Shown piece by piece: positions 1 to 9,080 of a stretch of DNA of 64,000 nt. The notes beneath the pieces are model-generated. The model worked only from the letters and a program-made list of their open reading frames with translations, ran no database searches and had not been told where the DNA came from. A program made the position numbers and the translations under genes. Source of the DNA: DATKYQ01 sp035528415 (lineage in GTDB: Bacteria > Myxococcota > B64-G9); assembly GCA_035528415.1 (NCBI GenBank), contig DATKYQ010000096.1:34523-98522 (forward strand). Direction: 5' to 3'. The first letter of the stretch is position 1. Each line of letters opens with the position of its first letter.

Positions 1-2
1 CA

Positions 3-746
3 GCCGCCAAGGCCAGCGCCGCACTTGTGGCCCGCGAGCCGTTGGTGGTTTCCGGGCTGGAAGTGGCCGGTTGGGTGTTTGCCCGCCTGGACGACAGTTG
101 CGTATTCAAACCCGCTGCGCGCGAGGGCGCGACGGTCCGCCGGGGAACTGTCCTGGCACGCGTGTCGGGTCCTGTACAAGCATTGCTCTCGGCTGAGCGC
201 ACGGTATTGAACTTCGTACGGCACTTGAGCGGCATCGCCACCCTGACCCGCAGCTACGCCAATGCCCTGCAAGATACCGGCTGCAGGCTGTTGGACACCC
301 GCAAGACGACCCCCGGCCTGCGGGCGCTCGAGAAAGCCGCGGTTCGGGCAGGGGGGGGATGCAACCACCGCATGGGCCTTTTCGACGGAGCAATGATCAA
401 GGACAACCACATCGCCGCTGCCGGTTCGATTCGGGCCGCCGTCGACGCGCTGCGCGCCACGCTGCCGCCAACAATCAAGATCGAAGTCGAGTGCGACAAT
501 CTCGGGCAAGTGCGCCAGGCGCTGCGGGCCGGCGCCGAGATCATCATGCTGGACAACATGACCGGCGCCAAGATGAAAAAGGCTGTTGAGCTGGTAGCCG
601 GTCAGGCTTGCACAGAGGCCTCCGGCGGACTGAACCTCGAAAATGTCCGCCGGGCCGCCGCGGCGGGCGTCGACTACGTCTCGGTGGGTGCTTTAACCCA
701 CGGCGCGCGGGCCGTCGACATTTCAATGGAGCTTGGACAACCTTGA
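3..746 (+). CDS. nadC: Nicotinate-nucleotide pyrophosphorylase (quinolinate phosphoribosyltransferase), 5' partial
   Basis: Converts quinolinate and PRPP to nicotinate mononucleotide, CO2 and PPi in de novo NAD synthesis in the cytoplasm. The open frame runs in from the window edge (the first codons read AAKASAALVAREP), so the start lies outside; 247 residues are present of the usual ~280, and about 30 are missing. Seen: LDTRKTTPGLR, the GGCNHRMGLFDGAMIKDNH loop, EVECDN and IMLDNM, and the C-terminal VSVGALTHGARAVDISMEL. These carry the Arg/Lys/His residues that bind quinolinate and PRPP in the family. The usual Ser in GALTHS is Gly here. The GTG at 27 is an internal Val, not the start. The stop overlaps the birA start by four bases, so the two are probably translationally coupled. 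Confidence 0.95.
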   Translation, partial: AAKASAALVAREPLVVSGLEVAGWVFARLDDSCVFKPAAREGATVRRGTVLARVSGPVQALLSAERTVLNFVRHLSGIATLTRSYANALQDTGCRLLDTRKTTPGLRALEKAAVRAGGGCNHRMGLFDGAMIKDNHIAAAGSIRAAVDALRATLPPTIKIEVECDNLGQVRQALRAGAEIIMLDNMTGAKMKKAVELVAGQACTEASGGLNLENVRRAAAAGVDYVSVGALTHGARAVDISMELGQP

Positions 747-1522
747 GTCCGGGTGACCTGGAACCCGTTCCCCGGGCCGGGCTGCGCTTGCTTCAGAGCA
801 CCGGCTCCACCAACGACGAGGCCCGGGCCTGGATAGAGCACGGGGCCTCTGATGGAGCAACAGTTGTAGCCGACATTCAGACCCAGGGGCGTGGGCGAGC
901 CGGACGCTCCTGGCATGCGCCGGCGGGTGTGAACCTGTCGTTGTCTCAGGTTATCCTCGCGCCGCCCGAGCACCTGCGCCTGGTTCCAGTTCTGGGAGCG
1001 CTTTGCGCACGCGCCGCGATCGCAGATCACCTGCCGCAGTTTTACAAAGTAGGCATCAAGTGGCCCAACGACATCCTGGTGTTGGGGCTGAAGATCGCGG
1101 GAATCCTGGCCGAGCTGATGACTGAACCGGTCATGGGAGCCGTGCTGGGAATCGGGGTCAACGTCAATACGCGCAGCGGACAGTTTCCGAACGACCTGCG
1201 CCGGCCGGCGGCCTCGCTGCGCATGCTGGCAGGCAGGAACGTAGCGCGAGCCGATCTACTCGACACACTCCTGCGCCAAATTGACTCTTACCGTGAGCTA
1301 TGGCGCACAAGTCCACGACTGCTGGTGGCCGAGTTCGCCGAACACTGCATTACCTTGGGCAGACGCATTCTGGTTCATCCACCGGGCAGCGAAGCGTTCG
1401 AGGCAACGGCCCACGGAATAGCGTCCGACGGCGCTCTGCTATGCACAGACGATGACGATAATGAGATTACCGTAACAGCCGGTGACGTGGACCCGCTGGA
1501 CTGTTCCCGTCCGATCCGCTGA
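743..1522 (+). CDS. birA: Biotin--[acetyl-CoA-carboxylase] ligase, short form without HTH
   Basis: Activates biotin to biotinyl-5'-AMP and attaches it to the biotin carboxyl carrier lysine. The 259-residue protein has the catalytic GRGRAGRSW loop near residue 47 and KWPNDI near residue 95, followed by the lipoate/biotin-ligase fold and a short SH3-like C-terminal domain. It lacks the N-terminal helix-turn-helix, so it is a monofunctional group I ligase that should not act as a repressor. I chose the TTG at 743, which overlaps the nadC stop as TTGA. The frame stays open upstream to 608, but only as a shadow of nadC and with no family similarity. It is probably co-transcribed with nadC and is convergent with comEC. 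Confidence 0.93.
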   Translation: MSPGDLEPVPRAGLRLLQSTGSTNDEARAWIEHGASDGATVVADIQTQGRGRAGRSWHAPAGVNLSLSQVILAPPEHLRLVPVLGALCARAAIADHLPQFYKVGIKWPNDILVLGLKIAGILAELMTEPVMGAVLGIGVNVNTRSGQFPNDLRRPAASLRMLAGRNVARADLLDTLLRQIDSYRELWRTSPRLLVAEFAEHCITLGRRILVHPPGSEAFEATAHGIASDGALLCTDDDDNEITVTAGDVDPLDCSRPIR

Positions 1523-1531
1523 AGTGGCCGT

Positions 1532-3949
1532 TTACGGCCGGCAGGTGTTCAGTTCGAGATCGCGCCCGTCGGTTGTGATCGTCACGGCACCGTCGCGGTC
1601 GGTTCGAAATATTTTTACGCCGGATTCTCTCAGGCGCTCAATCACCTCGTCCGACGGCAGGTGGTGTGCATTCCTCGCTCCGACTGAGATGACCGCGACA
1701 GAAGGCCTGACGCGATCCACAAACTCTTTGGCTGTTGCCTGCCGCGTTCCATGGTGCCCGACCTTGAGTACGTCGGCGGTCAGTTCTTCTCCCGACTCGA
1801 TCAGCAGGCGCTCGCCTTCCTTCTCCAGGTCACCGCTGAGCAAGAAAGTTCTTTGGCCGAGACTTACGCGCAGCACCAGCGAGCGTTCGTTGGCCTCGAG
1901 CGTCTCGCTCCCCGCTGCCGGCCAGAGCACATCGATTTTGGCGTTTTCACCCAACCGCGGCGTGTCGCCCGCGCGAAGCAGCCGCACGCGGGCGCCGGCC
2001 TCTCGGGCAGCGGCAAGCAGGGGGCGGGTTGCGGGCATCTCCTCTAACGGGTGCGCCGTCCATACCTCGTCCGGCGTAAACAGGCGCACCACCGATGCCA
2101 GGCCGCCGGCGTGGTCCATCTCGGTGTGCGTGACGGCCACGGCATCCAGGTGCGTGATCCCTAAAGACCAAAGGAAGGGCGCGACAACCTGCAAGCCGCT
2201 GTCTCCGCCCCCCTCGCGGGCGTCGCCGCCGTCAACAAGCAGCGTATCGCCACCAGGAAAACGCAGGAAAATCGAGTCGCCCTGGCCGACATCCAGGAAG
2301 GTCAGTTCGAGATCACGCGAGACCAGCGGACCGACCCGCCCGACCACAAAGACAACCAGCAACAGGCCGAAGCTCACGACCGCCAGGCGGCGCGCCCAAA
2401 GACGGCGCCATTTCAAGACGGCGAACAGCAGCAGGTAAGTAAGGATGACCTGGCCAACCGAGGGTGTGGAGATATGAAGCACGGACCAGCCGATCCCTCC
2501 CACCCGGGCGGAAAGCTCGGCCAACCAGCCGGTGGCCAGCAGGGCCGCGTCCGTCACCATACCCGAAAGCAGTGAGCTTATGGGAAACAGTACAGCGGCG
2601 ATCAGCCCCAGCGGCACGATCACCCAGGTGGCCAGCGGAACCGCCGCCAGGTTGGTGAATATACCCACCAGGCTCACCTGGTTGAAGTAACGGGCCAGTA
2701 GCGGAGCCGTGCCCAACGAGGCGATGAAGGTCAGCAGCGCGTAGTGCGCCGTTCTCACCAGGATGCGACGCTGCCAGGAGTCATTCAACCCGGAGCGCCC
2801 GAGCGGCAAACCGAGCCGCTCGGCCAGCGGCGGCACGGCCAGGATCACACTGGCGACCGCTGTGAAACTGAGTTGAAATGATACCTCGTACAGAGACTGT
2901 GGCCAGATCCCCAGGATGATCAAGGCCGCCGCAGAAAGCGTCTGCAGCGGATCTGATTGGCGCCGGGCGATCACCGCGATCAGAAAACACACCACCATGA
3001 TGCAGGCGCGCACCGCCGGCAGGTGGGCGCCGGACAGGAGCGTGTAGAACAGGGTTGCCGGTATGACCAAGGCAGCCGATATGCGCGTGATGTCGAAGCG
3101 CACGGCCAGCCAACCGATCCTGGCCAGCAAGAAATACAGCAAGGCATACAGGCCAAGTGCTACAAAGCCCAGGTGCAATCCCGAGATGGCCAGCAGGTGG
3201 GCCAAACCCGCACGGGCGAAATTCTGCTTCACTTCAACGGGCACCAGCCCGCGCTTTCCCGTGGTCATGGCCGCCAAAATTCCCTTGGAGGCGGCATCCG
3301 CTTTCCGCTCGAAGACGAAGTCGGAAAGCGCAGATCTGGCGTTTGCGATCCAGCGCCGCGGCGAGAGCACACCTGTGTCCGTGGTAACCAGCATGTCGCG
3401 GCACGAACTTAACCAACCGCTCCAGTCGATACCCCTCCTGCGCATACCGGCCGCTCTGTCCCGCAAGCCGGGATTATACCGCGATCGCGGCGGGTGAATC
3501 CTGGCCATGGCCACCAATCGATCCCCGGGTAACACGCGGGGGCAGGCGTCCATCCGGGTATCATGCACGCTCAATAAGGCCCTGGCGCTTACCGTTCGGG
3601 GCGACCGAAACAATGCTCCCATGGCCTCGATATCCACTTCTATTCTTCGTCGGTCGGGATAGACATCCCAGGCAGTGCGCGCCTGCGCCTGGATTACCGC
3701 CAATCCCTCTACGGGAGGCGCCGGCCCGGCTTGCGGCAGTGCGCCGCGCGCGAAGCCCAGCGACAGAAATGCGAGCAGCCACAAGAAAAAGCGCAGCACG
3801 CCACCTCGTCCGGCGAGCGCCAGGCCGCCGGCTGCAAGCGCACTTGTCCCTGCCAGAGACCAACCGAAAATCGGCGACCAGCCGCCGACACCCTGGGCCA
3901 GTATCCCGCAGGCAAAGGCCACCGAGAGCGCAATCAACGGGCGGCGCAT
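1532..3949 (-). CDS. comEC: ComEC/Rec2 family DNA-uptake channel with metallo-beta-lactamase domain
   Basis: Inner-membrane channel taking up single-stranded DNA in natural transformation. The 805 residues comprise N-terminal membrane segments, a DUF4131-like soluble part, the polytopic Competence domain (AISGLHLGF is typical), and a C-terminal metallo-beta-lactamase-like nuclease domain. That domain begins LTFLDVGQGDSIFL and carries the metal-binding motif THTEMDHAGG and VGHHGT. The start is placed at the ATG of MRRPLIALSVAF. The longer frame to 4063 would overlap the upstream gene and adds only Arg-rich non-homologous sequence. It lies 32 bases after the MocA-like gene as the last gene of the minus-strand run. 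No other competence gene is visible here. Confidence 0.92.
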   Translation of the reverse strand: MRRPLIALSVAFACGILAQGVGGWSPIFGWSLAGTSALAAGGLALAGRGGVLRFFLWLLAFLSLGFARGALPQAGPAPPVEGLAVIQAQARTAWDVYPDRRRIEVDIEAMGALFRSPRTVSARALLSVHDTRMDACPRVLPGDRLVAMARIHPPRSRYNPGLRDRAAGMRRRGIDWSGWLSSCRDMLVTTDTGVLSPRRWIANARSALSDFVFERKADAASKGILAAMTTGKRGLVPVEVKQNFARAGLAHLLAISGLHLGFVALGLYALLYFLLARIGWLAVRFDITRISAALVIPATLFYTLLSGAHLPAVRACIMVVCFLIAVIARRQSDPLQTLSAAALIILGIWPQSLYEVSFQLSFTAVASVILAVPPLAERLGLPLGRSGLNDSWQRRILVRTAHYALLTFIASLGTAPLLARYFNQVSLVGIFTNLAAVPLATWVIVPLGLIAAVLFPISSLLSGMVTDAALLATGWLAELSARVGGIGWSVLHISTPSVGQVILTYLLLFAVLKWRRLWARRLAVVSFGLLLVVFVVGRVGPLVSRDLELTFLDVGQGDSIFLRFPGGDTLLVDGGDAREGGGDSGLQVVAPFLWSLGITHLDAVAVTHTEMDHAGGLASVVRLFTPDEVWTAHPLEEMPATRPLLAAAREAGARVRLLRAGDTPRLGENAKIDVLWPAAGSETLEANERSLVLRVSLGQRTFLLSGDLEKEGERLLIESGEELTADVLKVGHHGTRQATAKEFVDRVRPSVAVISVGARNAHHLPSDEVIERLRESGVKIFRTDRDGAVTITTDGRDLELNTCRP

Positions 3950-3981
3950 TGGCAGACGTTCTTTATAGTCGCCGGACACGC

Positions 3982-4566
3982 CTATCCGCCGCTGAATGAT
4001 TCGTAGTCTGCGGGCGTGTTCAGGTTGCGCACGACCCCGGGATCGTCCACGTCCACGCGACACAGGCGGCCCGTTTGTTCACAGGCAGCGATCACCGCCC
4101 GGGCACCGCCCTCGGCCGCCTGCGATTGCAGGGCGTCGAAAAGAGCACGACCGAAGCAGGCCGGATGACCGCTGCGGCCGCGGTATTGGGCCAGCGCCGC
4201 GTCGTACCCTTCAAGCGCCAGGCGCACTTTGCGCACCGTACCGGGACGAATCGTCGCCTGGTCGACCAGCACCACCAGCACGCCCTTCACATCGGCGGAA
4301 AGGCGCGTAATAGCGCAGCGAAGCGATGATATCTGGCCCCGGGAAGGATCGGGATTCAACACCGGCTGTACACCTTCGAGTCGGCAGCACTGTTCGATCT
4401 CCAGGATCGGCTCTGCCACCACCGCCAGCACCGGGTTGCAGCCCCCGGCACCCAGCGCGGCGCACAGGCTATCGAGAAATGTCTGCCGGCCGTTGCGCAG
4501 CAGGGCCTTGCGTCTGCCCATGCGTCGCGACGCCCCGGCGGCGAGCACGACGCCGGCGATCTTCAT
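3982..4566 (-). CDS. MobA/MocA-type nucleotidyltransferase (molybdenum cofactor cytidylyltransferase-like)
   Basis: 194 residues with the NTP-transferase signature LAAGASRRMGRRKALL at residues 8-23. The later VLVVLVDQATI segment is where the metal-binding Asp sits in this family, and SGHPACFGRALF follows. MocA adds CMP to molybdopterin to make MCD for xanthine-dehydrogenase-type enzymes; MobA makes MGD. The position immediately after the FAD, Fe-S, Mo and XdhC genes favours a MocA-like role in supplying cofactor to the neighbouring hydroxylase. Its start overlaps the end of the FAD-subunit gene by 4 bases (ATGA). The nucleotide specificity (CTP or GTP) is not settled from sequence alone. Confidence 0.85.
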   Translation of the reverse strand: MKIAGVVLAAGASRRMGRRKALLRNGRQTFLDSLCAALGAGGCNPVLAVVAEPILEIEQCCRLEGVQPVLNPDPSRGQISSLRCAITRLSADVKGVLVVLVDQATIRPGTVRKVRLALEGYDAALAQYRGRSGHPACFGRALFDALQSQAAEGGARAVIAACEQTGRLCRVDVDDPGVVRNLNTPADYESFSGG

Positions 4567-5456
4567 GGACGCCTCTTCCTCTTGCGGCGCCCGGCAAGCT
4601 TACGTGTGTGATCGATGATCTCAATCAGACCCTCGGTCATCAGCGCGCCCACCACGCGGCGACGATAATCGGCGCTGGAGCGGATGTCATCGATAGCCCG
4701 CACGGCGGCGATACAGGCCTTAGCCGCGGACCTCACCCGCTCGGCGTCAAGAACGCGGCCCTCGAGTATCTCCTCGGCCTGCGGTACCCCGATGACGGTT
4801 GGTGCGACCGCTCCCATTGCCACCCTGACATGACTCAGGCGCCCGTCACCGTGGCGCCGGGCGCACAGCGCCAGCGAGGCCTTCGAGCAGCACATGCCCT
4901 TGCGCTGCCCGGCCTTCTTGAAGAAGGCCACCGTCCGCCCGCGCCGCGGCGAAAACAGCACGGCCTCGATAACCTCGTCGAGGCCGAGGTCCGTTCTGGC
5001 GGGTCCTTTGAGAAAGGAGAGCACGGGCAGCACACGCCGCCGGCCACGGGCTGCCAGTGCCACCCGGGCGTCCAGACAGACCAGCGCGGGCAGCGAATCG
5101 GCCGCCGGGGAGGCATTACCCAGGTTACCGCCGATGGTTCCCAGGTTGCGAATCTGGACCGATCCCACCGCCCGGCAGGCGAGGCTCAGCAACCTGGCGC
5201 GCCTGCGGATCAGCGCATTGTCGGCGATCGCCTGATGGGTGACCGCCGCCCCAACGCGGATCAAGCCCTGGTCGGTAAGCCCGATGCCCCGCAGTTCTGC
5301 GACTTTGCTGATGTCGATCAACATGCGCCTGCCCGCGAAGGACTCGGGCCGCACCAGGATATCGGTTCCGCCGGCCAAAAGGAGCGCCGTGGGGCCGTCG
5401 GCCCAGATCATCTCCAAGACATCATCCAACGATTCAAGCTTGATGAAATTTATCAT
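4563..5456 (-). CDS. FAD-binding subunit of molybdenum hydroxylase (CoxM/XdhB type)
   Basis: The 297-residue protein belongs to the FAD_binding_5 plus CO_deh_flav_C family. It shows LLAGGTDILV near residue 26 and IRNLGTIGGNLGNASPAAD near residue 103, the two FAD pyrophosphate-binding loops. It passes electrons from the [2Fe-2S] clusters of the small subunit to the final acceptor. The start is set at the ATG for MINFIKLES, with GGAG 12 bases upstream; the frame extends four codons further to a TTG that lies against that GGAG. It sits 57 bases after xdhC and overlaps the MocA-like gene by 4 bases. The substrate is unknown. Confidence 0.9.
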   Translation of the reverse strand: MINFIKLESLDDVLEMIWADGPTALLLAGGTDILVRPESFAGRRMLIDISKVAELRGIGLTDQGLIRVGAAVTHQAIADNALIRRRARLLSLACRAVGSVQIRNLGTIGGNLGNASPAADSLPALVCLDARVALAARGRRRVLPVLSFLKGPARTDLGLDEVIEAVLFSPRRGRTVAFFKKAGQRKGMCCSKASLALCARRHGDGRLSHVRVAMGAVAPTVIGVPQAEEILEGRVLDAERVRSAAKACIAAVRAIDDIRSSADYRRRVVGALMTEGLIEIIDHTRKLAGRRKRKRRP

Positions 5457-5513
5457 CCGGCTTTTCAACTCCAGCTATCAGTTGCTGGTTGACACACTGA
5501 CATAATATCTCAA

Positions 5514-6431
5514 TCAGTCATCCTCCGAGTCGTCGAACACCACGTCTTCGAGCGACTTTTCATTCTTCTTGGCCACGTATGGCTTGGGCTGCGGCATGCT
5601 TTTGCCCGACTGGGATTGCGTGCCTTTCGGCACGCCGGCCACCGCGCTCCCCCGGCGCCAGAGGAAAACAAGCTCGGCGGCGACGGCGATTGCAATCTCC
5701 TCCGGGGTGACGGCGCCGATATCCAAGCCCACCGGGCAGCGGATCTTCTTTATCTGCTCTGCGGGAATATCCTTGGCCTTGAGAAGATCAATAGTCTTGG
5801 CGGCCTTCCTTTTGCTGCCGATCACTCCCAACCAGGCGGGGCTTCGGCCGATGACTCCTTCCAGCACGATTTGATCCTGATCATGTCCCCGGGTGACAAT
5901 CAGCACGTGGTCCTTGGAGCCCGGCGGTTGCGAGGCGATCTGTTCCGCAAAGGGGCGATTGACGATCTCGTCCACGTCGGGAAACCTGTCGCGGTTGGCC
6001 CACTCGGAACGCTCATCCACCACGCTTATGCGACAATCGAGTGTGGCTAATAGCCTGGCCACCGCGGCGGAGACGTGTCCCCCACCGTAGATGACGACCC
6101 GCTTGGCGGGCTGTAGCGGCTCGAGGTATACGCTTATCTCCCCGCCGCAGCTCATCCCCAGTTCGTCCAGCTTGTAGTGCAACGTACGCGGCCCGCGGCC
6201 GTCATCGAGGGCGTTCAGCGAGTCGGCTATGACTCGCGCCTCGACGACACCGCCGCCGACCGTGCCGCTGATGCTGCCGTCGGGCAACACTATCATCTTG
6301 GCCCCTACCTTGCCCGGCGCCGAACCGATCGAGCGCACGACCAATGCCAGCACCCCCGATTCTTCCTCATCGATCAGGCGCTGCAGTTCCAGGGCGATTG
6401 TCTTTGTTCCTTCTCCAGACTTAGAATCCAT
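5514..6431 (-). CDS. xdhC: XdhC/CoxI family molybdenum-hydroxylase maturation factor
   Basis: 305 residues with the N-terminal XdhC_CoxI domain (GSAPGKVGAKM, TVGGGVVEAR, and MSCGGE with the conserved Cys) followed by a Rossmann-like XdhC_C domain (VVIYGGGHVSAAVARLL; later VIGSKRKAAKT). XdhC binds the molybdenum cofactor, promotes its sulfuration and delivers it to apo-xanthine dehydrogenase. The start is placed at the ATG with a strong GGGAGGT site five bases upstream. The open frame continues 29 codons into the end of the Fe-S subunit gene and is discarded. The final ~50 residues are a charged, apparently disordered tail (GKSMPQPKPYV onward, ending in acidic EDVVFDDSEDD) that is not part of the core family. 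Confidence 0.9.
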   Translation of the reverse strand: MDSKSGEGTKTIALELQRLIDEEESGVLALVVRSIGSAPGKVGAKMIVLPDGSISGTVGGGVVEARVIADSLNALDDGRGPRTLHYKLDELGMSCGGEISVYLEPLQPAKRVVIYGGGHVSAAVARLLATLDCRISVVDERSEWANRDRFPDVDEIVNRPFAEQIASQPPGSKDHVLIVTRGHDQDQIVLEGVIGRSPAWLGVIGSKRKAAKTIDLLKAKDIPAEQIKKIRCPVGLDIGAVTPEEIAIAVAAELVFLWRRGSAVAGVPKGTQSQSGKSMPQPKPYVAKKNEKSLEDVVFDDSEDD

Positions 6432-6433
6432 TG

Positions 6434-6919
6434 CTACCTCCCGCTTCTGCGAATGGCCCGTCGGCGGGCCGTTTTCCGAATGGCCGAGACGATCTTTGTA
6501 TAGCCGGTACAGCGGCATAGGTTGCCGGAGATACCTTCGCGGATCTGATCGCTGGTGGGACGCTGGTAGCGCGACAGCAGGTACTCACCGGCCAGCAACA
6601 TGCCCGGTGTGCAATAGCCGCACTGAACCGCTCCTTCGTCAACGAAGGCCTGCTGCAAGTCGCTAAGACCGTCCCCGCTTGCCAGTCCCTCGACGGTGAC
6701 GATCTCGGCGCCGTCTGCCGAGGCGGCAAGCACCAGGCAGGACGGGACAAGCTTGGCGTTCAGCATCAGCGAGCAGGCGCCGCATTCCCCGATGCCGCAG
6801 CCTTTCTTGGTGCCGGTCAGGCCCGCCTTTTCGCGCAAGGTGTCTACCAGGCGCTCGTCGGGGTCGACTTCGAAGCGCGCCCCGCGGCCGTTGATCGTCA
6901 GGCGCAAGTCAATCTTCAT
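6434..6919 (-). CDS. [2Fe-2S]-binding small subunit of molybdenum hydroxylase (CoxS type)
   Basis: The 161 residues carry two [2Fe-2S] clusters: a plant-ferredoxin motif GCGIGECGACSL plus CL about residues 40-62, and the C-terminal helical motif QCGYCTPGM with NLCRCTGY about residues 97-135. It transfers electrons from the Mo centre of the large subunit to the FAD subunit. Its start overlaps the large-subunit stop by 11 bases, and its stop is two bases from the xdhC start. The order Mo, Fe-S, XdhC, FAD, MocA is a compact hydroxylase operon. The last 15 residues are Arg-rich. Confidence 0.93.
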   Translation of the reverse strand: MKIDLRLTINGRGARFEVDPDERLVDTLREKAGLTGTKKGCGIGECGACSLMLNAKLVPSCLVLAASADGAEIVTVEGLASGDGLSDLQQAFVDEGAVQCGYCTPGMLLAGEYLLSRYQRPTSDQIREGISGNLCRCTGYTKIVSAIRKTARRRAIRRSGR

Positions 6920-9080
6920 GACGCCCCTCTTCCAGTGCGACGAGCACGTCCTCGGCTTTAACCGGCAGGCGTGTAAAACGCACCCCTATGGCATCCTGCA
7001 GCGCATTCAGGATCGCCGGGGTCACTCCGACCATGCAGGTCTCGCTGATACCCTTGGCTCCGTAGGGGCCGGAGGCCTCCAACACCTGGACCGGCACCGT
7101 GCGGATATCGGCCGGCACATCCAAAGACGACGGCAGGATATAGGTATTGAAGTTGGTGTTCAGAAAACGGCCCTGATCGAGCATGACTTCCTCGAACAGG
7201 GCATAGCCGATTCCCTGGGCGACGCCGCCCTCGCTCTGTCCTTCGAAACCAGTGCGGAAGATCACCCGTCCTCCGTCCAGGTGCGCTTCGACGGCCACAA
7301 CTTCGATCTCGCCGGTCAGGGTGTTCACTTCCACCAGCGCCACATGGGTTCCATAGGAATACAGCAGGTGCGGCAGTCCGTCGCCCAACTCGACATCCTG
7401 GGTCGGCAGGTGAAAAGTCGCCCGGGCCGAGATATCTCCGGGCTCGCTCGCTTCGGCTTTCAGCGCCTCGATCTTGTCGGCCGCCATCAGGATTGCGTTG
7501 CCCACGGCATAGGTTGTACGCGAAGCGGTTGTGGTTCCCGAATCCGGTGTCACGGCGGTATCCGCTCCCACCACGCCGAGTTTATCCATGGGCACGCCGA
7601 GTCTCTCCGCCGCCATCTGGGCATATGCGGTATAGGCGCCCTGGCCAAACTCGTTTGTTCCGGCATAGACGGTTAGCCGGCCATCGCGATCCAGACGCAG
7701 CTCGACCTCCGCGTAATCTGGAATGCCTATTCCCAGGCCGACGCCCTGCATCTGGGTGGCCACTCCGACGCCGCGCTTGATGTAAGACGCAAGCGAAGGC
7801 GAGTGGTGCGAAGTGTCTTTTGCCAGCCGTCGTCTCGACTTCCATAGCTTGCCGCGACGAGCTGACTTCACGGTTGCCTCGGCGCCCACCGCAAGCTTCA
7901 TCTCGTAGCCCAGTGCCGCCAGATCTCCCTGCTGCAAGACGTTGGCCTGACGGAAGGCCAGCGGATCGCGCCCCAGTTTGTGAGCCATTCGATCCATCTG
8001 GCTCTCGATGGCCACACAGGCCTGGGTGCAGCCGAAACCGCGGAAAGCACTCGAGAATCCGTTGTTGGTATACACCGCGTAACCGTCGATCTTGACGTTC
8101 GGCACCAGGTAGGGACCGGCGGCATGCTCCATCATCAGGTTGAGTACCGGTCCGCCCAGCGAAGCATAGGCACCCGTGTCCGCTACGAAACGCGCCTGGA
8201 CAGCCAGTAACTTGCCGCTCTTGGAGGCGCCGGTCTTGTACCACATTCTGGTCGGGTGGCGTTTGGTGTGGGCGACGATAGACTCGTCGCGGCCGGCCAC
8301 CATCTTGGCCGGCCGACGGGTGTGGTAGGTCATCAGCGCCAGGTGAATCTGCACAGTGATCTCGTCCTTGCCGCCGAAGGCTCCGCCGACGTAGGGCGCC
8401 GTGACCCTTACCTGGTCGAGCTCAAGCCCCAGCGCCCTGGCGATCTGCGTCTGGTCGCGAAACACGTACTGCCCGCACGACTCGATGGTCAGCTGGCCGT
8501 CTTCACCGTAGTAGGAAACTCCCGCCTCGGTTTCGAGGAAGGCGTGATCGATCATCGGCACCTGGTAGAAACCCTCGATCACGACAGAACTCTTCTTGAA
8601 ACCTATCTCCACATCGCCCTTGCTGAAATGCCCCTGGTGCATGATGTTGCCGTTTGGGTGCAGGGCGACGGCTCCGGGCAGCATGGCTTTTTCCGGATCG
8701 GTCAACGGCTCGAGAACCTCGTATTCCACTCGGACCAGCGCCGCCGCGCGGCGCGCAATGCTACGCGTCTCTGCACCCACTAAAGCCACTGCGTCGCCCA
8801 TGTAGCGCACACGATCGTGGCAAAGTACCGGCATGTCCTGGATCTGGATGCCGAAGGCGTTCAAGCCGGGAACATCACGGGCGGTCAGCACGCGCACCAC
8901 GCCTTCGGAAGCCTGCGCCTCGGCGGTATCGACGGATAGAATGCGCGCGTTAGGGTGGGCGGCGCGTACCACTTCGACCCACAGCATTCCGTCGATCACC
9001 CGGTCGGAGGGATAAACCATCCGTCCGGTCACCTTGTCCTCGGCATCGAGCCGTCTGACACGCTTTCCAACTACCCGCAT
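6909..9080 (-). CDS. Molybdopterin-binding large subunit of a xanthine-dehydrogenase-family hydroxylase
   Basis: 723 residues: an N-terminal Ald_Xan_dh_C (a/b hammerhead) domain from DKVTGRMVYPSDR, then the molybdopterin domains with GGAFGGKDE, SAFRGFGCTQ and TTASRTTYAVG. The C-terminal GPYGAKGISE carries the glutamate that acts as base in xanthine dehydrogenase. The loop is AFRGFG, not the AYxCSFR loop of aerobic CO dehydrogenase, so a purine or heterocycle hydroxylase is more likely. The start at MRVVGKRVRRLD is used; the 21 upstream codons lie within the Fe-S tail of the preceding gene. It overlaps that gene by 10 bases, which suggests coupling. Confidence 0.93.
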   Translation of the reverse strand: MRVVGKRVRRLDAEDKVTGRMVYPSDRVIDGMLWVEVVRAAHPNARILSVDTAEAQASEGVVRVLTARDVPGLNAFGIQIQDMPVLCHDRVRYMGDAVALVGAETRSIARRAAALVRVEYEVLEPLTDPEKAMLPGAVALHPNGNIMHQGHFSKGDVEIGFKKSSVVIEGFYQVPMIDHAFLETEAGVSYYGEDGQLTIESCGQYVFRDQTQIARALGLELDQVRVTAPYVGGAFGGKDEITVQIHLALMTYHTRRPAKMVAGRDESIVAHTKRHPTRMWYKTGASKSGKLLAVQARFVADTGAYASLGGPVLNLMMEHAAGPYLVPNVKIDGYAVYTNNGFSSAFRGFGCTQACVAIESQMDRMAHKLGRDPLAFRQANVLQQGDLAALGYEMKLAVGAEATVKSARRGKLWKSRRRLAKDTSHHSPSLASYIKRGVGVATQMQGVGLGIGIPDYAEVELRLDRDGRLTVYAGTNEFGQGAYTAYAQMAAERLGVPMDKLGVVGADTAVTPDSGTTTASRTTYAVGNAILMAADKIEALKAEASEPGDISARATFHLPTQDVELGDGLPHLLYSYGTHVALVEVNTLTGEIEVVAVEAHLDGGRVIFRTGFEGQSEGGVAQGIGYALFEEVMLDQGRFLNTNFNTYILPSSLDVPADIRTVPVQVLEASGPYGAKGISETCMVGVTPAILNALQDAIGVRFTRLPVKAEDVLVALEEGRHED

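Noticed and set aside
1526..1539. Short hairpin GGCCG/CGGCC between the convergent birA and comEC
   Set aside because: Only five base pairs, overlaps the comEC stop codon and has no T-tract; not enough to call a terminator.
6455..6475. Hairpin GGCCCG-TCGG-CGGGCC followed by GTTTT on the + strand
   Set aside because: It lies inside a minus-strand coding region and no + strand transcript is expected there; on the minus strand no T-tract follows.
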